This document shows, piece after piece, positions 14,564-21,528 of a DNA stretch of 39,647 bases (the stretch's first letter is position 1; the number at the start of each line of letters is the position of its first letter). Where the stretch lies: assembly GCA_947383835.1 (NCBI GenBank), contig CANDEV010000023.1, positions 1-39,647 on the forward strand, read 5' to 3'. Under the pieces are notes generated by a model. It worked only from the letters and a program-made list of their open reading frames with translations, had not been told where the DNA came from and did not search any database. Both the position numbers and the translations under genes were made by a program. The stretch is from an uncultured Clostridia bacterium. Lineage in GTDB: Bacteria; Bacillota; Clostridia; Oscillospirales; Ruminococcaceae.

Positions 14564-15301
14564 ATGGATATGAAAAATAACGGCTCCGCTTACAGACGGA
14601 TCAAGGGTTTTACTTTGGTTGAGCTTATAATAGTTATGGCTATTATTGTGATACTTGCTGGTATTATGAGCTTAGTAACTCAGAGCTTTGTGAGAAATGC
14701 AAGGCGTGAAACTGCTAATGATACTGCCCAGTTGCTGTTTACCGGATTTCAAAATGTTCTTACTCAATGTGAGATAAAGCAGGATAGTAGTGCTTTCGCT
14801 TATGACAGTACCAATTTATTCGATTTAGGGAGAGTAATTGTTTCTGTCAAGGCGTACAGTGGAAATATTCAAGTACTTAAAGTAGAAAATTTTAAGTCAG
14901 ACGGCACTGATATTGGTGCTGCCGATGTTGAGTTTACCTCTGGCGGGCTTGAATGGGACACTGCAAAGGTTTCAACCTACAAAGGAGATTTAAGTAAGCT
15001 TGCAAACGTGATATTGGGTGTTCTTGACGCAAATTCAAGTTTTGAGGGCGAAGCAAAGATTTACATTGATTATGAAAATTTTGAGGTGAAATCAGTTGTT
15101 TATAAGACTATAAGCGACGACAGTAGAAACCAAACCCTTAACGATGATAATTTTGCTGACGGCGATTTGACAGGATACGGTGGGGATAGTAGCGATGATT
15201 GGTGGTATTATGGCTACGGCACTCGCGGGGATCAAGAAACTGCAATGGAACAGCATCCGCTTTACGGTGTATATCCGTTCCAGGATGCATTGACAACTTA
15301 A
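14564..15301 (+). CDS. Type IV prepilin with long leader
   Basis: 245 residues with a 15-residue basic leader ending in IKG, then FTLVELIIVMAIIVILAGIMSLV. Cleavage is predicted after Gly15; Glu is at mature position 5. The soluble domain is acidic and carries an aromatic cluster near the end (DDWWYYGYGTRG). GGAGGGGAG at 14551-14559 is a strong RBS. It shares the promoter at 14485 with the probable major pilin 69 bases downstream. I cannot tell whether it is a minor pilin or an alternative major subunit; the C-terminal domain matches no family I know. Confidence 0.85.
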   Translation: MDMKNNGSAYRRIKGFTLVELIIVMAIIVILAGIMSLVTQSFVRNARRETANDTAQLLFTGFQNVLTQCEIKQDSSAFAYDSTNLFDLGRVIVSVKAYSGNIQVLKVENFKSDGTDIGAADVEFTSGGLEWDTAKVSTYKGDLSKLANVILGVLDANSSFEGEAKIYIDYENFEVKSVVYKTISDDSRNQTLNDDNFADGDLTGYGGDSSDDWWYYGYGTRGDQETAMEQHPLYGVYPFQDALTT

Positions 15302-15370
15302 TTCGGAAAAGCGCGTTTTACGCTTTTTAATAAAAAATATTTTAAAATTTTTAAGAAGGAGGAATTTCCC

Positions 15371-15946
15371 ATGAGAAATTCAAAGAAGGTTAAGGGCTTT
15401 ACTCTCGTTGAGCTCATCGTTGTAATCGCAATCATCGCTATTCTTGCTGCTATCCTTGTTCCTAACATGCTTAGCTACATCAAGCAGTCAAGATATACAC
15501 AGGCTGATGCTAATGCTAAGAATGTACATACAGCTGCTACGGCTGCACTTGCACAGGCTTATGTTGACGGCGTTATCGGTGAAGATGTTGTTGATGGTGA
15601 CGATCCTGGTAATGTAAGTCAGATTACGATGGTAAATGGTTTATTGCAAGCTGAAGTTACTGGTGCTGATGATTCTTCGGCTACTATTACAATTGATGGT
15701 CTTGATCCTGCTTCATTTGATGGACATGGTGCATTTGCATTCAATCCGTCTACATTTGCAGTAACTGCTGCAGCTTGGGCTAAGTCTGATGTTCTTGAGA
15801 ATTGGGATGGAACTATTCCTACACAGCAGGAGCAGAGAGCTGAGGGAGACGCAACACCTTCAAATGGTACAGATAACGGAAACATTATCGGTTACTATCC
15901 TTCACCAGTTAAGGTTGGTACACCTGCTGCTGGCGATGACGAATAA
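15371..15946 (+). CDS. pilA: Probable major type IV pilin
   Basis: 191 residues. Leader MRNSKKVKG, then FTLVELIVVIAIIAILAAILVPNMLSYIKQSRYTQADANAK, the classical PilA helix with Pro in the kink position. Mature protein of about 182 residues with a small Ala/Asp/Gly-rich globular domain ending IIGYYPSPVKVG. A strong AAGGAGGAA site, a strong upstream promoter and a good terminator fit an abundant protein, and its codons use GCT/GTT and AAG heavily. Role as the main pilus subunit is inferred from helix, size and expression signals. Confidence 0.88.
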   Translation: MRNSKKVKGFTLVELIVVIAIIAILAAILVPNMLSYIKQSRYTQADANAKNVHTAATAALAQAYVDGVIGEDVVDGDDPGNVSQITMVNGLLQAEVTGADDSSATITIDGLDPASFDGHGAFAFNPSTFAVTAAAWAKSDVLENWDGTIPTQQEQRAEGDATPSNGTDNGNIIGYYPSPVKVGTPAAGDDE

Positions 15947-15980
15947 GTTAACTTGTAAGTTTAATTTACTTTCAACATAA

Positions 15981-16007
15981 AACGGCGGTTTATTCCGCCG
16001 TTTTTGT
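15981..16007 (+). terminator. Rho-independent terminator of the pilin operon
   Basis: AACGGCGG (15981-15988) pairs with CCGCCGTT (15995-16002) around a 6-base loop, followed by TTTGTTT. Confidence 0.92.
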
Positions 16008-16023
16008 TTACTAAAATTTATGC

Positions 16024-16052
16024 TTGATAAAAAGAATATTTTGTGATATACT
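16024..16052 (+). promoter_or_regulatory. Promoter inside the pilA-C39 gene gap
   Basis: TTGATA (16024-16029), 17-base spacer, TATACT (16047-16052) with TGA in the extended -10 position. No reading frame with a ribosome site follows before the terminator-like hairpin at 16151-16182. Confidence 0.55.
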
Positions 16053-16058
16053 TACCAT

Positions 16059-16182
16059 TTGTTATGCTGTTTTAGCGATAAAGACTATAAGTAGATTGGG
16101 AAACAAACAACCGCCCTGCTCCAACTAAGTCGGTTATTTTTAATTATTATAGAGCAACCGTTTTTCAATTGGCTCTCTTTTT
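16059..16182 (+). ncRNA. Candidate small RNA between pilA and the C39-like peptidase
   Basis: The predicted transcript from the 16024 promoter is about 120 nt. It has a hairpin AACCG (16109-16113)/CGGTT (16131-16135) followed by ATTTTT, and a second hairpin AGAGCAA/TTGGCTCT (16151-16157 with 16169-16176, one bulge) followed by CTTTTTAT, which looks like an intrinsic terminator. No open frame of note lies in it. It would occupy most of an otherwise empty 468-bp gap; the remainder (16183-16363) shows no clear feature. Confidence 0.4.
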
Positions 16183-16363
16183 ATATTGTAACAAATGATG
16201 TAAACATAAATACAAATTGCAATAAATCAGATAAACTGATGTATTATCCAGGGTTATTATCCCATTTTTTATTTTTGAAAAAGGGGGAGCAGTTGTCCAA
16301 CCTGCGGTTTACTATGAGTACATAATATTATATTTTCCACCATTTGTTAATGGGGGGCTTTCC

Positions 16364-16392
16364 TTGACAAACAGTAGCTTATGCTGTATAAT
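16364..16392 (+). promoter_or_regulatory. Consensus promoter of the C39-like peptidase gene
   Basis: Perfect TTGACA (16364-16369)-N17-TATAAT (16387-16392). The predicted start near 16399 leaves only about 16 bases before ATG 16415, so the GGGAGG site at 16401-16406 is at the very 5' end of the mRNA. The gene is therefore an independent transcription unit. Confidence 0.85.
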
Positions 16393-16414
16393 TAACCATA
16401 GGGAGGTTGTTAAA

Positions 16415-17197
16415 ATGAGTGATAAAAAAATGATTTTCGCTCTGACGGGACTGTTTGCGGCTGTTATAATTGTAATGCTGCTGCTTATCCCTGTTGAGAA
16501 AAAACATGAGTATTACCAAAAATGGGGAAAACTTGCCGTTCTTGCCGAAACGGACGAGCGGGCAAAGTTTGCAATTGACAATGCTGATCTGTACCCCGAA
16601 TATTGGTTTAAAATGCTTTATAATGAGAGCAATTTTGAAATTGCATATAATTATCCGTTTATGAAGGATAATTATAAAACTATGAGTTTCACCGATGAAG
16701 AGTTGAGTGGTGCAGCGATTTATATGAATGACCAACGTTGGATATATGAGGATTTCAGCATTAAAACTCAGGGCTGTGCGGCTGTGGTTATAACTATGGC
16801 AAATCTTTACCTTAACCACAATGATGAGGTTGATCCCGTTAAAGTCAGTAACTACGCATATGAAATGGGTTATAGTGGCTTGGGCGGTATAAATCAAGTT
16901 AATGTTACCGACATTATTGAGCATTTTGGTATGACCGCCGAAGAGCATATTTTTGACAAGGATAACGGTGAAAAAATTACTGAAAACGAACTTAAGACTG
17001 CTGTTGATACAGAGAATGCTGTGGTTATGGTTGCTGTTAATGGCGATACATTTGGCAGACACGCATTGCTTATCAGAGGATATGACGAAAATAAATTTTA
17101 CATAAATGATCCTGCCAGTGCGGAAAAAACATCTATGCAATGGAATTTTGAAGTGCTTAAAAACGAAATTACCCGATATTGGATTATTAAAAATTAA
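16415..17197 (+). CDS. Membrane-anchored C39-like cysteine peptidase within the pilin cluster
   Basis: 260 residues: one N-terminal membrane helix (about 7-26), an extracytoplasmic linker, and a papain-like domain of the Peptidase_C39_2 type. Active-site candidates in the right order are Gln119-Gly120-Cys121 at the head of a helix, His216 in GRHALLIRGYD, and Asp232 in FYINDPAS. It has no ABC transporter domains, so it is not a bacteriocin exporter. Family members are proteases or, in some lineages, probable transpeptidases or deamidases; the substrate is not known. It lies between the probable major pilin and a paralogous cysteine-containing pilin, with its own promoter. Start ATG 16415 is set by GGGAGG; a TTG further up (16364) coincides with the promoter and is rejected. 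The GCAA replaces the usual GCGPT after the cysteine. Confidence 0.75.
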   Translation: MSDKKMIFALTGLFAAVIIVMLLLIPVEKKHEYYQKWGKLAVLAETDERAKFAIDNADLYPEYWFKMLYNESNFEIAYNYPFMKDNYKTMSFTDEELSGAAIYMNDQRWIYEDFSIKTQGCAAVVITMANLYLNHNDEVDPVKVSNYAYEMGYSGLGGINQVNVTDIIEHFGMTAEEHIFDKDNGEKITENELKTAVDTENAVVMVAVNGDTFGRHALLIRGYDENKFYINDPASAEKTSMQWNFEVLKNEITRYWIIKN

Positions 17198-17237
17198 GTA
17201 CAATGTGTAAAATCTGTTTAAACAAATTATGCTTGTG

Positions 17238-17266
17238 TTGACACAAATGTATAAATTTACTATAAT
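17238..17266 (+). promoter_or_regulatory. Consensus promoter of the second pilin
   Basis: TTGACA (17238-17243)-N17-TATAAT (17261-17266). The -35 lies in a short dyad TTGTG/CACAA, and the -10 in a near-palindrome ACTATAATAATTATAGT (17259-17275). Confidence 0.85.
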
Positions 17267-17312
17267 AATTATAGTAAATAAAATTACATTTTTATATGTT
17301 AGGGGTGACATA

Positions 17313-17786
17313 ATGAAAAAAACTGTAAAAAAATTGTGCGGATTTACTCTTGTTGAGCTTATTGTTGTAATTGCAATAATAGTCGTTTTGGCGGCGGTAT
17401 TTTTGCCAATGCTGATTACATACATAGATGTTGCCAGAATAGGAAAGCTTAATGCAAATGCAAGGCATGTTTATGGTGCGGCTGTATATGCCATAAGCGA
17501 CTGCGTTGTTGAATCTGGGAGTGGTGTAATAATACCAGATGCCGTTTATACTGGTGATGCTTCCGACCTTATAGCATATTCAAGCGGTGGTGGGCGCTGC
17601 AGCATGACAAATTATTTGGGAAGTGATTTTACGGGAAGCTTTGCTTTTGCAACTGATTCCAACGGCAGTTGTATTTATGCACTGTGGAGTGAAAGTATTA
17701 TTTCCGCCTCAGACGTTGAACAGCTTACCGAACAGGACATTGAAACTAAATATATAGGTTGTTATCCAATTAAGGAAGGTCCTTAA
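17313..17786 (+). CDS. Type IV prepilin, cysteine-containing PilA paralogue
   Basis: 157 residues. Leader MKKTVKKLCG, then FTLVELIVVIAIIVVLAAVFLPMLITYIDVARIGKLNANARHV; cleavage after Gly10. The helix and the C-terminal YIGCYPIK parallel the major pilin (IIGYYPSP), so the two are paralogues. Unlike the major pilin it has four cysteines in the soluble part (SDCVVES, GRCSMTNY, NGSCIYALW, IGCYPI), enough for two disulfides. AGGGGTGA at 17301-17308 fixes the start at ATG 17313. It is monocistronic: own promoter and terminator. It may be an alternative subunit or a tip component. Confidence 0.87.
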   Translation: MKKTVKKLCGFTLVELIVVIAIIVVLAAVFLPMLITYIDVARIGKLNANARHVYGAAVYAISDCVVESGSGVIIPDAVYTGDASDLIAYSSGGGRCSMTNYLGSDFTGSFAFATDSNGSCIYALWSESIISASDVEQLTEQDIETKYIGCYPIKEGP

Positions 17787-17787
17787 T

Positions 17788-17820
17788 CTCCCGTATTATA
17801 CTTGCGGGAGTTTTTATTTT
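17788..17820 (+). terminator. Rho-independent terminator of the second pilin
   Basis: CTCCCG (17788-17793) pairs with CGGGAG (17805-17810), followed by TTTTTATTTT. Confidence 0.9.
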
Positions 17821-17874
17821 GCAAGCTGTTTTATCTTTTGTTGCAAAAATATATAAAATACTGCTTTTTTTGTC

Positions 17875-17903
17875 TTGAAATAGTAACAGATATATGGTAT
17901 AAT
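17875..17903 (+). promoter_or_regulatory. Promoter of ilvE
   Basis: TTGAAA (17875-17880), 17-base spacer, TATAAT (17898-17903) with an extended TGG. The ~60-base leader is too short for a T-box and shows no leucine, isoleucine or valine codon run. Confidence 0.8.
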
Positions 17904-17969
17904 AAATTAAATGCTGATTAATTTTGCATATTTATCGGCTTAAATGTAGTACGAAAGGAAGTATTCCAA

Positions 17970-19058
17970 ATGCTGGAAATCAAAGTTACAAAAACAACAT
18001 CACCAAAGGAAAAGCCTGCCGATGAAACTAAGCTTAGCTTCGGCAAGATATTTACCGATCATATGTTTATTATGAATTATGACGAGGGTCAGGGTTGGCA
18101 TGACGCAAGAATTGTTCCCTACGGACCTATCCCAATGGATCCCGCAGCTATGTGTTTCCACTACGGTCAGGCGGACTTTGAGGGCTTGAAGGCTTACAGA
18201 ACTGCGGAGGGGAAAATACAGCTTTTCCGCCCAGACCAAAATATGGCAAGAATGAACGTCTCCAACGACCGTCTCTGCATTCCAAGAATTGACGAGGCAT
18301 TTTGCGTTGAGGCGATAAAAACTCTTGTAAAGCTTGACGAGGATTGGGTTCCCCACGCCGACGGCGCGTCACTGTATATCCGTCCCTATATTTTCGCTAT
18401 TGACCCAATGCTGGGCGTTCACCCTGCAAAACACCTTATTTTTGCAATAATCATGTCCCCCGTAGGCGCATATTATGCGGACGGTCTTGCTCCCGTTAAA
18501 ATTTACGTTGAGGAAAATTATGTAAGAGCGGTAAGCGGCGGCACAGGCTTTACAAAGGCTGCGGCAAACTACGCAATCTCCCTCAAGGCGCAGGACGAGG
18601 CGGAGAAGCAGGGCTATGCACAGGTTCTCTGGCTTGACGGTGTTAAGAGAAAGTACATCGAGGAAGTCGGCGCAATGAACGTATTCTTTGTAATCGACGG
18701 CGAGGTAATTACTCCAAGCCTTGACAGAGGCTCTATTTTGAGCGGTATTACAAGAAAATCCTGCATTGAGCTGCTTACCTCCATGAATTATAAGGTAACG
18801 GAGCGCAACCTTGAAATTGACGAGCTTATTGAAGCATATGACAACGGCAAGCTTGACGAGGCGTTCGGCACAGGTACAGCGGCGGTAATTTCTCCCATAG
18901 GCGAGCTGAAGTACAAGGATAAGGTAATGCCTATCAATAACGGCGAGATCGGTGCAATTTCCCAAAAGCTTTACGATACCCTTACCGGAATTCAGTGGGG
19001 CAAAATTGAGGATACTCACAAGTGGACTGTCCCCGTTGGTGAGTGCTGCTGCAAATAA
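17970..19058 (+). CDS. ilvE: Branched-chain amino acid aminotransferase
   Basis: 362-residue fold-type IV PLP aminotransferase that interconverts Leu, Ile and Val with their 2-oxoacids, cytosolic. It is the eukaryote-like BCAT subgroup: FHYGQADFEGLKAYR, SLYIRPY, GGTGFTKAAANYAISL with the PLP lysine at 196, VLWLDGVKRKYIEEVGAMNVFFV, and TGTAAVISPIG. Length is right for this subgroup. GAAAGGAAG precedes the ATG. Stands alone between two terminators; no other branched-chain genes are in the window. Confidence 0.94.
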   Translation: MLEIKVTKTTSPKEKPADETKLSFGKIFTDHMFIMNYDEGQGWHDARIVPYGPIPMDPAAMCFHYGQADFEGLKAYRTAEGKIQLFRPDQNMARMNVSNDRLCIPRIDEAFCVEAIKTLVKLDEDWVPHADGASLYIRPYIFAIDPMLGVHPAKHLIFAIIMSPVGAYYADGLAPVKIYVEENYVRAVSGGTGFTKAAANYAISLKAQDEAEKQGYAQVLWLDGVKRKYIEEVGAMNVFFVIDGEVITPSLDRGSILSGITRKSCIELLTSMNYKVTERNLEIDELIEAYDNGKLDEAFGTGTAAVISPIGELKYKDKVMPINNGEIGAISQKLYDTLTGIQWGKIEDTHKWTVPVGECCCK

Positions 19059-19100
19059 TTTACTTTTAGTAAATTTATAAATAAAAATTACAATATATAA

Positions 19101-19140
19101 AAAATCTTTCGCACAAGTTTTATTTGTGCGGAAGATTTTT
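19101..19140. terminator. Bidirectional terminator between ilvE and the exported protein gene
   Basis: A 16-bp stem with one T-G pair (19101-19116 with 19124-19139) has a T-run on the plus side and an A-run on the other, between convergent genes. Confidence 0.88.
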
Positions 19141-20610
19141 TTATTCATCATCGTAATCGTCTTCCCATATATAGTGACATTCCATATAGTAATCTTCTAA
19201 ATCGTACCACTTGACCGCTTTGCCTTTGGGACAGATGTAGTAATATGTCAGATCGTATTCTCCCTCGTAGTCGCAGTCATCGTCGGGACCGCCGCTGTAA
19301 AAGCAGTAGAACCCGTTTGAAAACCAAGGCTCGCAGGTTGCTCCCACGCCGTCGAAAACCAAGGATGTACTGCCGTCGGAGTTTAAAATTTCAATTTTTC
19401 CGCCGTTTCTGACTATATTATGACCGAAACGGTCTGTTTCGCAAAGCCTCCACTCATTGGTTCGCGTAAAGTTGTCGCTCTCAAAATCCGCTTTGAAGCG
19501 ATTATTTTCCGTGTCCGCCAGTGCTATTAAAACAACGCTCAGGTCAGAAGAGCAATCGATTATGTACTCCACACCTGTGCCGTTCAGCTCTATTTCCTGC
19601 TTATCGGTGTAGCGGTTCTTTTCGGAGTCCCAGTCCGACAGCCGCACCAGCTTTTTCTTTGAGTAGTTTATGTAAATAACCTCGTTCAAATCATCACTTA
19701 CTCTTATAAAAAAGACTTCGCTTCTTTCTTCATATTTTTGGGAACTTATTTTCAGAATATTTTTGCTTTTGCCACTTTTCATATCGTATCTTGCAATATA
19801 TTCTCCGTTGTAAATAATAAAGCTTTCGCTGTTTTTAGCCAATGCGTAATATATTGAATTATCGGAAAACGACAGCTTATGTCGCTCGCCGCCTATTTCT
19901 CCGAAGTACAGATCTTTCCCGAGGTAAAAACTATATGTGCGGCTGTTTATGTAAAACGTCATATCATCGCTTTTTTTGGGGAATTTTTCAACAAGCCTGC
20001 TGCCGTCAAGGTCAAGGATATAAATATCCCCGTCAAAGGTGTAGAACACCTCGCCGCTGTCGGTTACGCCGTAAAAGTGGTCGCTGTCCTCATAGGCGAA
20101 TTGGGTTCTTACAGTTTGCGATACGGTTTCGCCGTCGTGCCAAAGAATTATTTCAATATCATGCTTATAGTTGTCATAGCGTTCGTCGTTCTCAACGAGA
20201 ATAACGCAGTATTCGCCGTTGGGAGAGGAGTAAACATATGCGTGATTCTTGTAACTGCTTTCGCTTTCGGGTACGGTGTAAATCTTTTTCCTCTTGCCGC
20301 TTTCGTATGAGTATCTGTACACCGCGCTGTCGTCTATGCAGAAAAACACGGTCTTACCGTCCTCGGAAATACTTTTGTCATACTCAAATTCCTTGCCGGA
20401 CTTGTACAGCGCCTTTGTCCCCTCGCTGTTGACATAGGTCAGTGTATACTTGCCGTCCTTTTCCTCGCCCAGACAGTACGCTTTTCCGCTTTCGGTGTAT
20501 CCCCGTGCGGGAATATCCTCAAGCTCTTTTCCCTCCGCGAAAGCTCTCACCGCGGGCAGCGTCAGGACGGTTACAATAAGTACGATCGCTGTGATAAAAA
20601 AATTTTTCAT
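19141..20610 (-). CDS. Secreted protein of unknown function, probable beta-propeller
   Basis: 489 residues with a clear signal peptide: basic start, hydrophobic stretch to about 21 and AFA-EG cleavage near 25. The mature part is rich in aromatic and acidic residues. Short repeating blocks such as KTVFFCIDDSAVYRYSYESG, GEVFYTFDGDIYILDLDG and SFIIYNGEYIARYDMKSG suggest TolB/WD40-like beta-propeller blades. No catalytic motif was recognised. The end is very acidic (EDDYDDE). AGGAGG lies 6 bases before the ATG. Divergently transcribed from the leucine-rich-repeat lipoprotein genes. Confidence 0.75.
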   Translation of the reverse strand: MKNFFITAIVLIVTVLTLPAVRAFAEGKELEDIPARGYTESGKAYCLGEEKDGKYTLTYVNSEGTKALYKSGKEFEYDKSISEDGKTVFFCIDDSAVYRYSYESGKRKKIYTVPESESSYKNHAYVYSSPNGEYCVILVENDERYDNYKHDIEIILWHDGETVSQTVRTQFAYEDSDHFYGVTDSGEVFYTFDGDIYILDLDGSRLVEKFPKKSDDMTFYINSRTYSFYLGKDLYFGEIGGERHKLSFSDNSIYYALAKNSESFIIYNGEYIARYDMKSGKSKNILKISSQKYEERSEVFFIRVSDDLNEVIYINYSKKKLVRLSDWDSEKNRYTDKQEIELNGTGVEYIIDCSSDLSVVLIALADTENNRFKADFESDNFTRTNEWRLCETDRFGHNIVRNGGKIEILNSDGSTSLVFDGVGATCEPWFSNGFYCFYSGGPDDDCDYEGEYDLTYYYICPKGKAVKWYDLEDYYMECHYIWEDDYDDE

Positions 20611-20695
20611 TTGACTTCCTCCTAATTTCCGTACTACTATAAATACAATTTAAAGCCACGATATTTTTCATAAATTTTGTAAAAAATATATTAAA

Positions 20696-20724
20696 ATTAT
20701 ACCATAAAAATTTGAATATGTCAA
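20696..20724 (-). promoter_or_regulatory. Promoter of the secreted protein gene
   Basis: On the minus strand: TTGACA (20719-20724)-N17-TATAAT (20696-20701) with extended TGG, 86 bases from the start codon. Confidence 0.8.
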
Positions 20725-20749
20725 ATCCCGCCGTTGTACATTCCCTGCA

Positions 20750-20778
20750 TTGACAAAACACGTCCGCTATGTTATAAT
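20750..20778 (+). promoter_or_regulatory. Promoter of the leucine-rich-repeat lipoprotein genes
   Basis: TTGACA (20750-20755)-N17-TATAAT (20773-20778). Its -35 is 25 bases from that of the divergent minus-strand promoter. Confidence 0.85.
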
Positions 20779-20813
20779 TTTCCTAATGCAAATAAAGGAG
20801 CGGTCTTGTAATT

Positions 20814-21509
20814 ATGAAAAAATATATAAAATTATTTTCGGCAATTTTATTGACGGCGGCGCTTTCAGCCTGCGGCGGAAGTACATCCGATACCGAAGAA
20901 ACAGAGCATGATGACGGAAACGAGGTTACTGTCGGCGCAGTCGATACCGAAGCCGATTTGGGGGACTCCGACGGCGATGTTCGGAACAACGGCGAATATG
21001 AGTACACTAATTACTCCGACCATATCAAGCTTTTAAAATATCTTGGAAACGGCGGGGAAGTGACCGTACCAAGCGAGATAGACGGTATCAATGTGACGGT
21101 AATCGGTGAAAATACCTTTCAGCTTTGCGATAGCCTTGTTAAGGCGGAAATTCCCGACAGTGTTGAGCGGATAGAGGGCACGGCTTTCGCGGGCTGCGTA
21201 AAGCTTGCGGAGGTGAATATTCCCAACAGCGTTTCGGTCATAGAATCAATGACCTTTAACGAATGCGAAAGCTTGACGGAAATAATAATTCCCGACGGTG
21301 TTCAAAAAATTGAAACATGGGCTTTTTTGGACTGTTCGGGCTTGAAAAAGGTCGTTATTCCCGACAGTGTGACGGAAATAGAGCTTTCCGCGTTTCAAGG
21401 CTGCGAAAGTATCGAGGAAGTTATTCTTCCGCAGTCCGTTGACGCGGAGCAGATCGAAATGGCTTTTGACAGCGATACGCCTTGGTACGAGAAAAATTAC
21501 GGAGAATAA
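20814..21509 (+). CDS. BspA-like leucine-rich-repeat lipoprotein, short form
   Basis: 231 residues. Lipoprotein signal with lipobox LSAC and Cys20, then an acidic linker (21-60). A head module EYEYTNYSDHIKLLKYLG is followed by LRR_5 (BspA/TpLRR-type) repeats of ~23 residues, each with a 'IPDSVxxIexxAFxgCxxLxev' pattern. It closes with DTPWYEKNYGE. Such proteins are surface-anchored binding modules in gut Firmicutes. AAGGAG at 20795 is further from ATG than usual (about 13 bases). Probably co-transcribed with the next gene, which shares head and tail modules. Confidence 0.85.
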   Translation: MKKYIKLFSAILLTAALSACGGSTSDTEETEHDDGNEVTVGAVDTEADLGDSDGDVRNNGEYEYTNYSDHIKLLKYLGNGGEVTVPSEIDGINVTVIGENTFQLCDSLVKAEIPDSVERIEGTAFAGCVKLAEVNIPNSVSVIESMTFNECESLTEIIIPDGVQKIETWAFLDCSGLKKVVIPDSVTEIELSAFQGCESIEEVILPQSVDAEQIEMAFDSDTPWYEKNYGE

Positions 21510-21528
21510 TTTGGAAAGGAATATGATT

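Noticed and set aside
16364..16414. N-terminal extension of the C39-like protein from TTG 16364
   Set aside because: That TTG is the first three bases of a perfect -35 box, and GGGAGG at 16401 serves ATG 16415, which also places the membrane helix normally.
16379..17425. 348-codon minus-strand open frame opposite the C39-like gene and second pilin
   Set aside because: Product is low-complexity Ile/Asn/Ser-rich without any domain, has no ribosome site and lies opposite well-supported genes with promoters.
17904..17969. T-box or peptide-leader attenuator before ilvE
   Set aside because: The leader is only about 60 bases, with no T-box sequence and no terminator/antiterminator pair.
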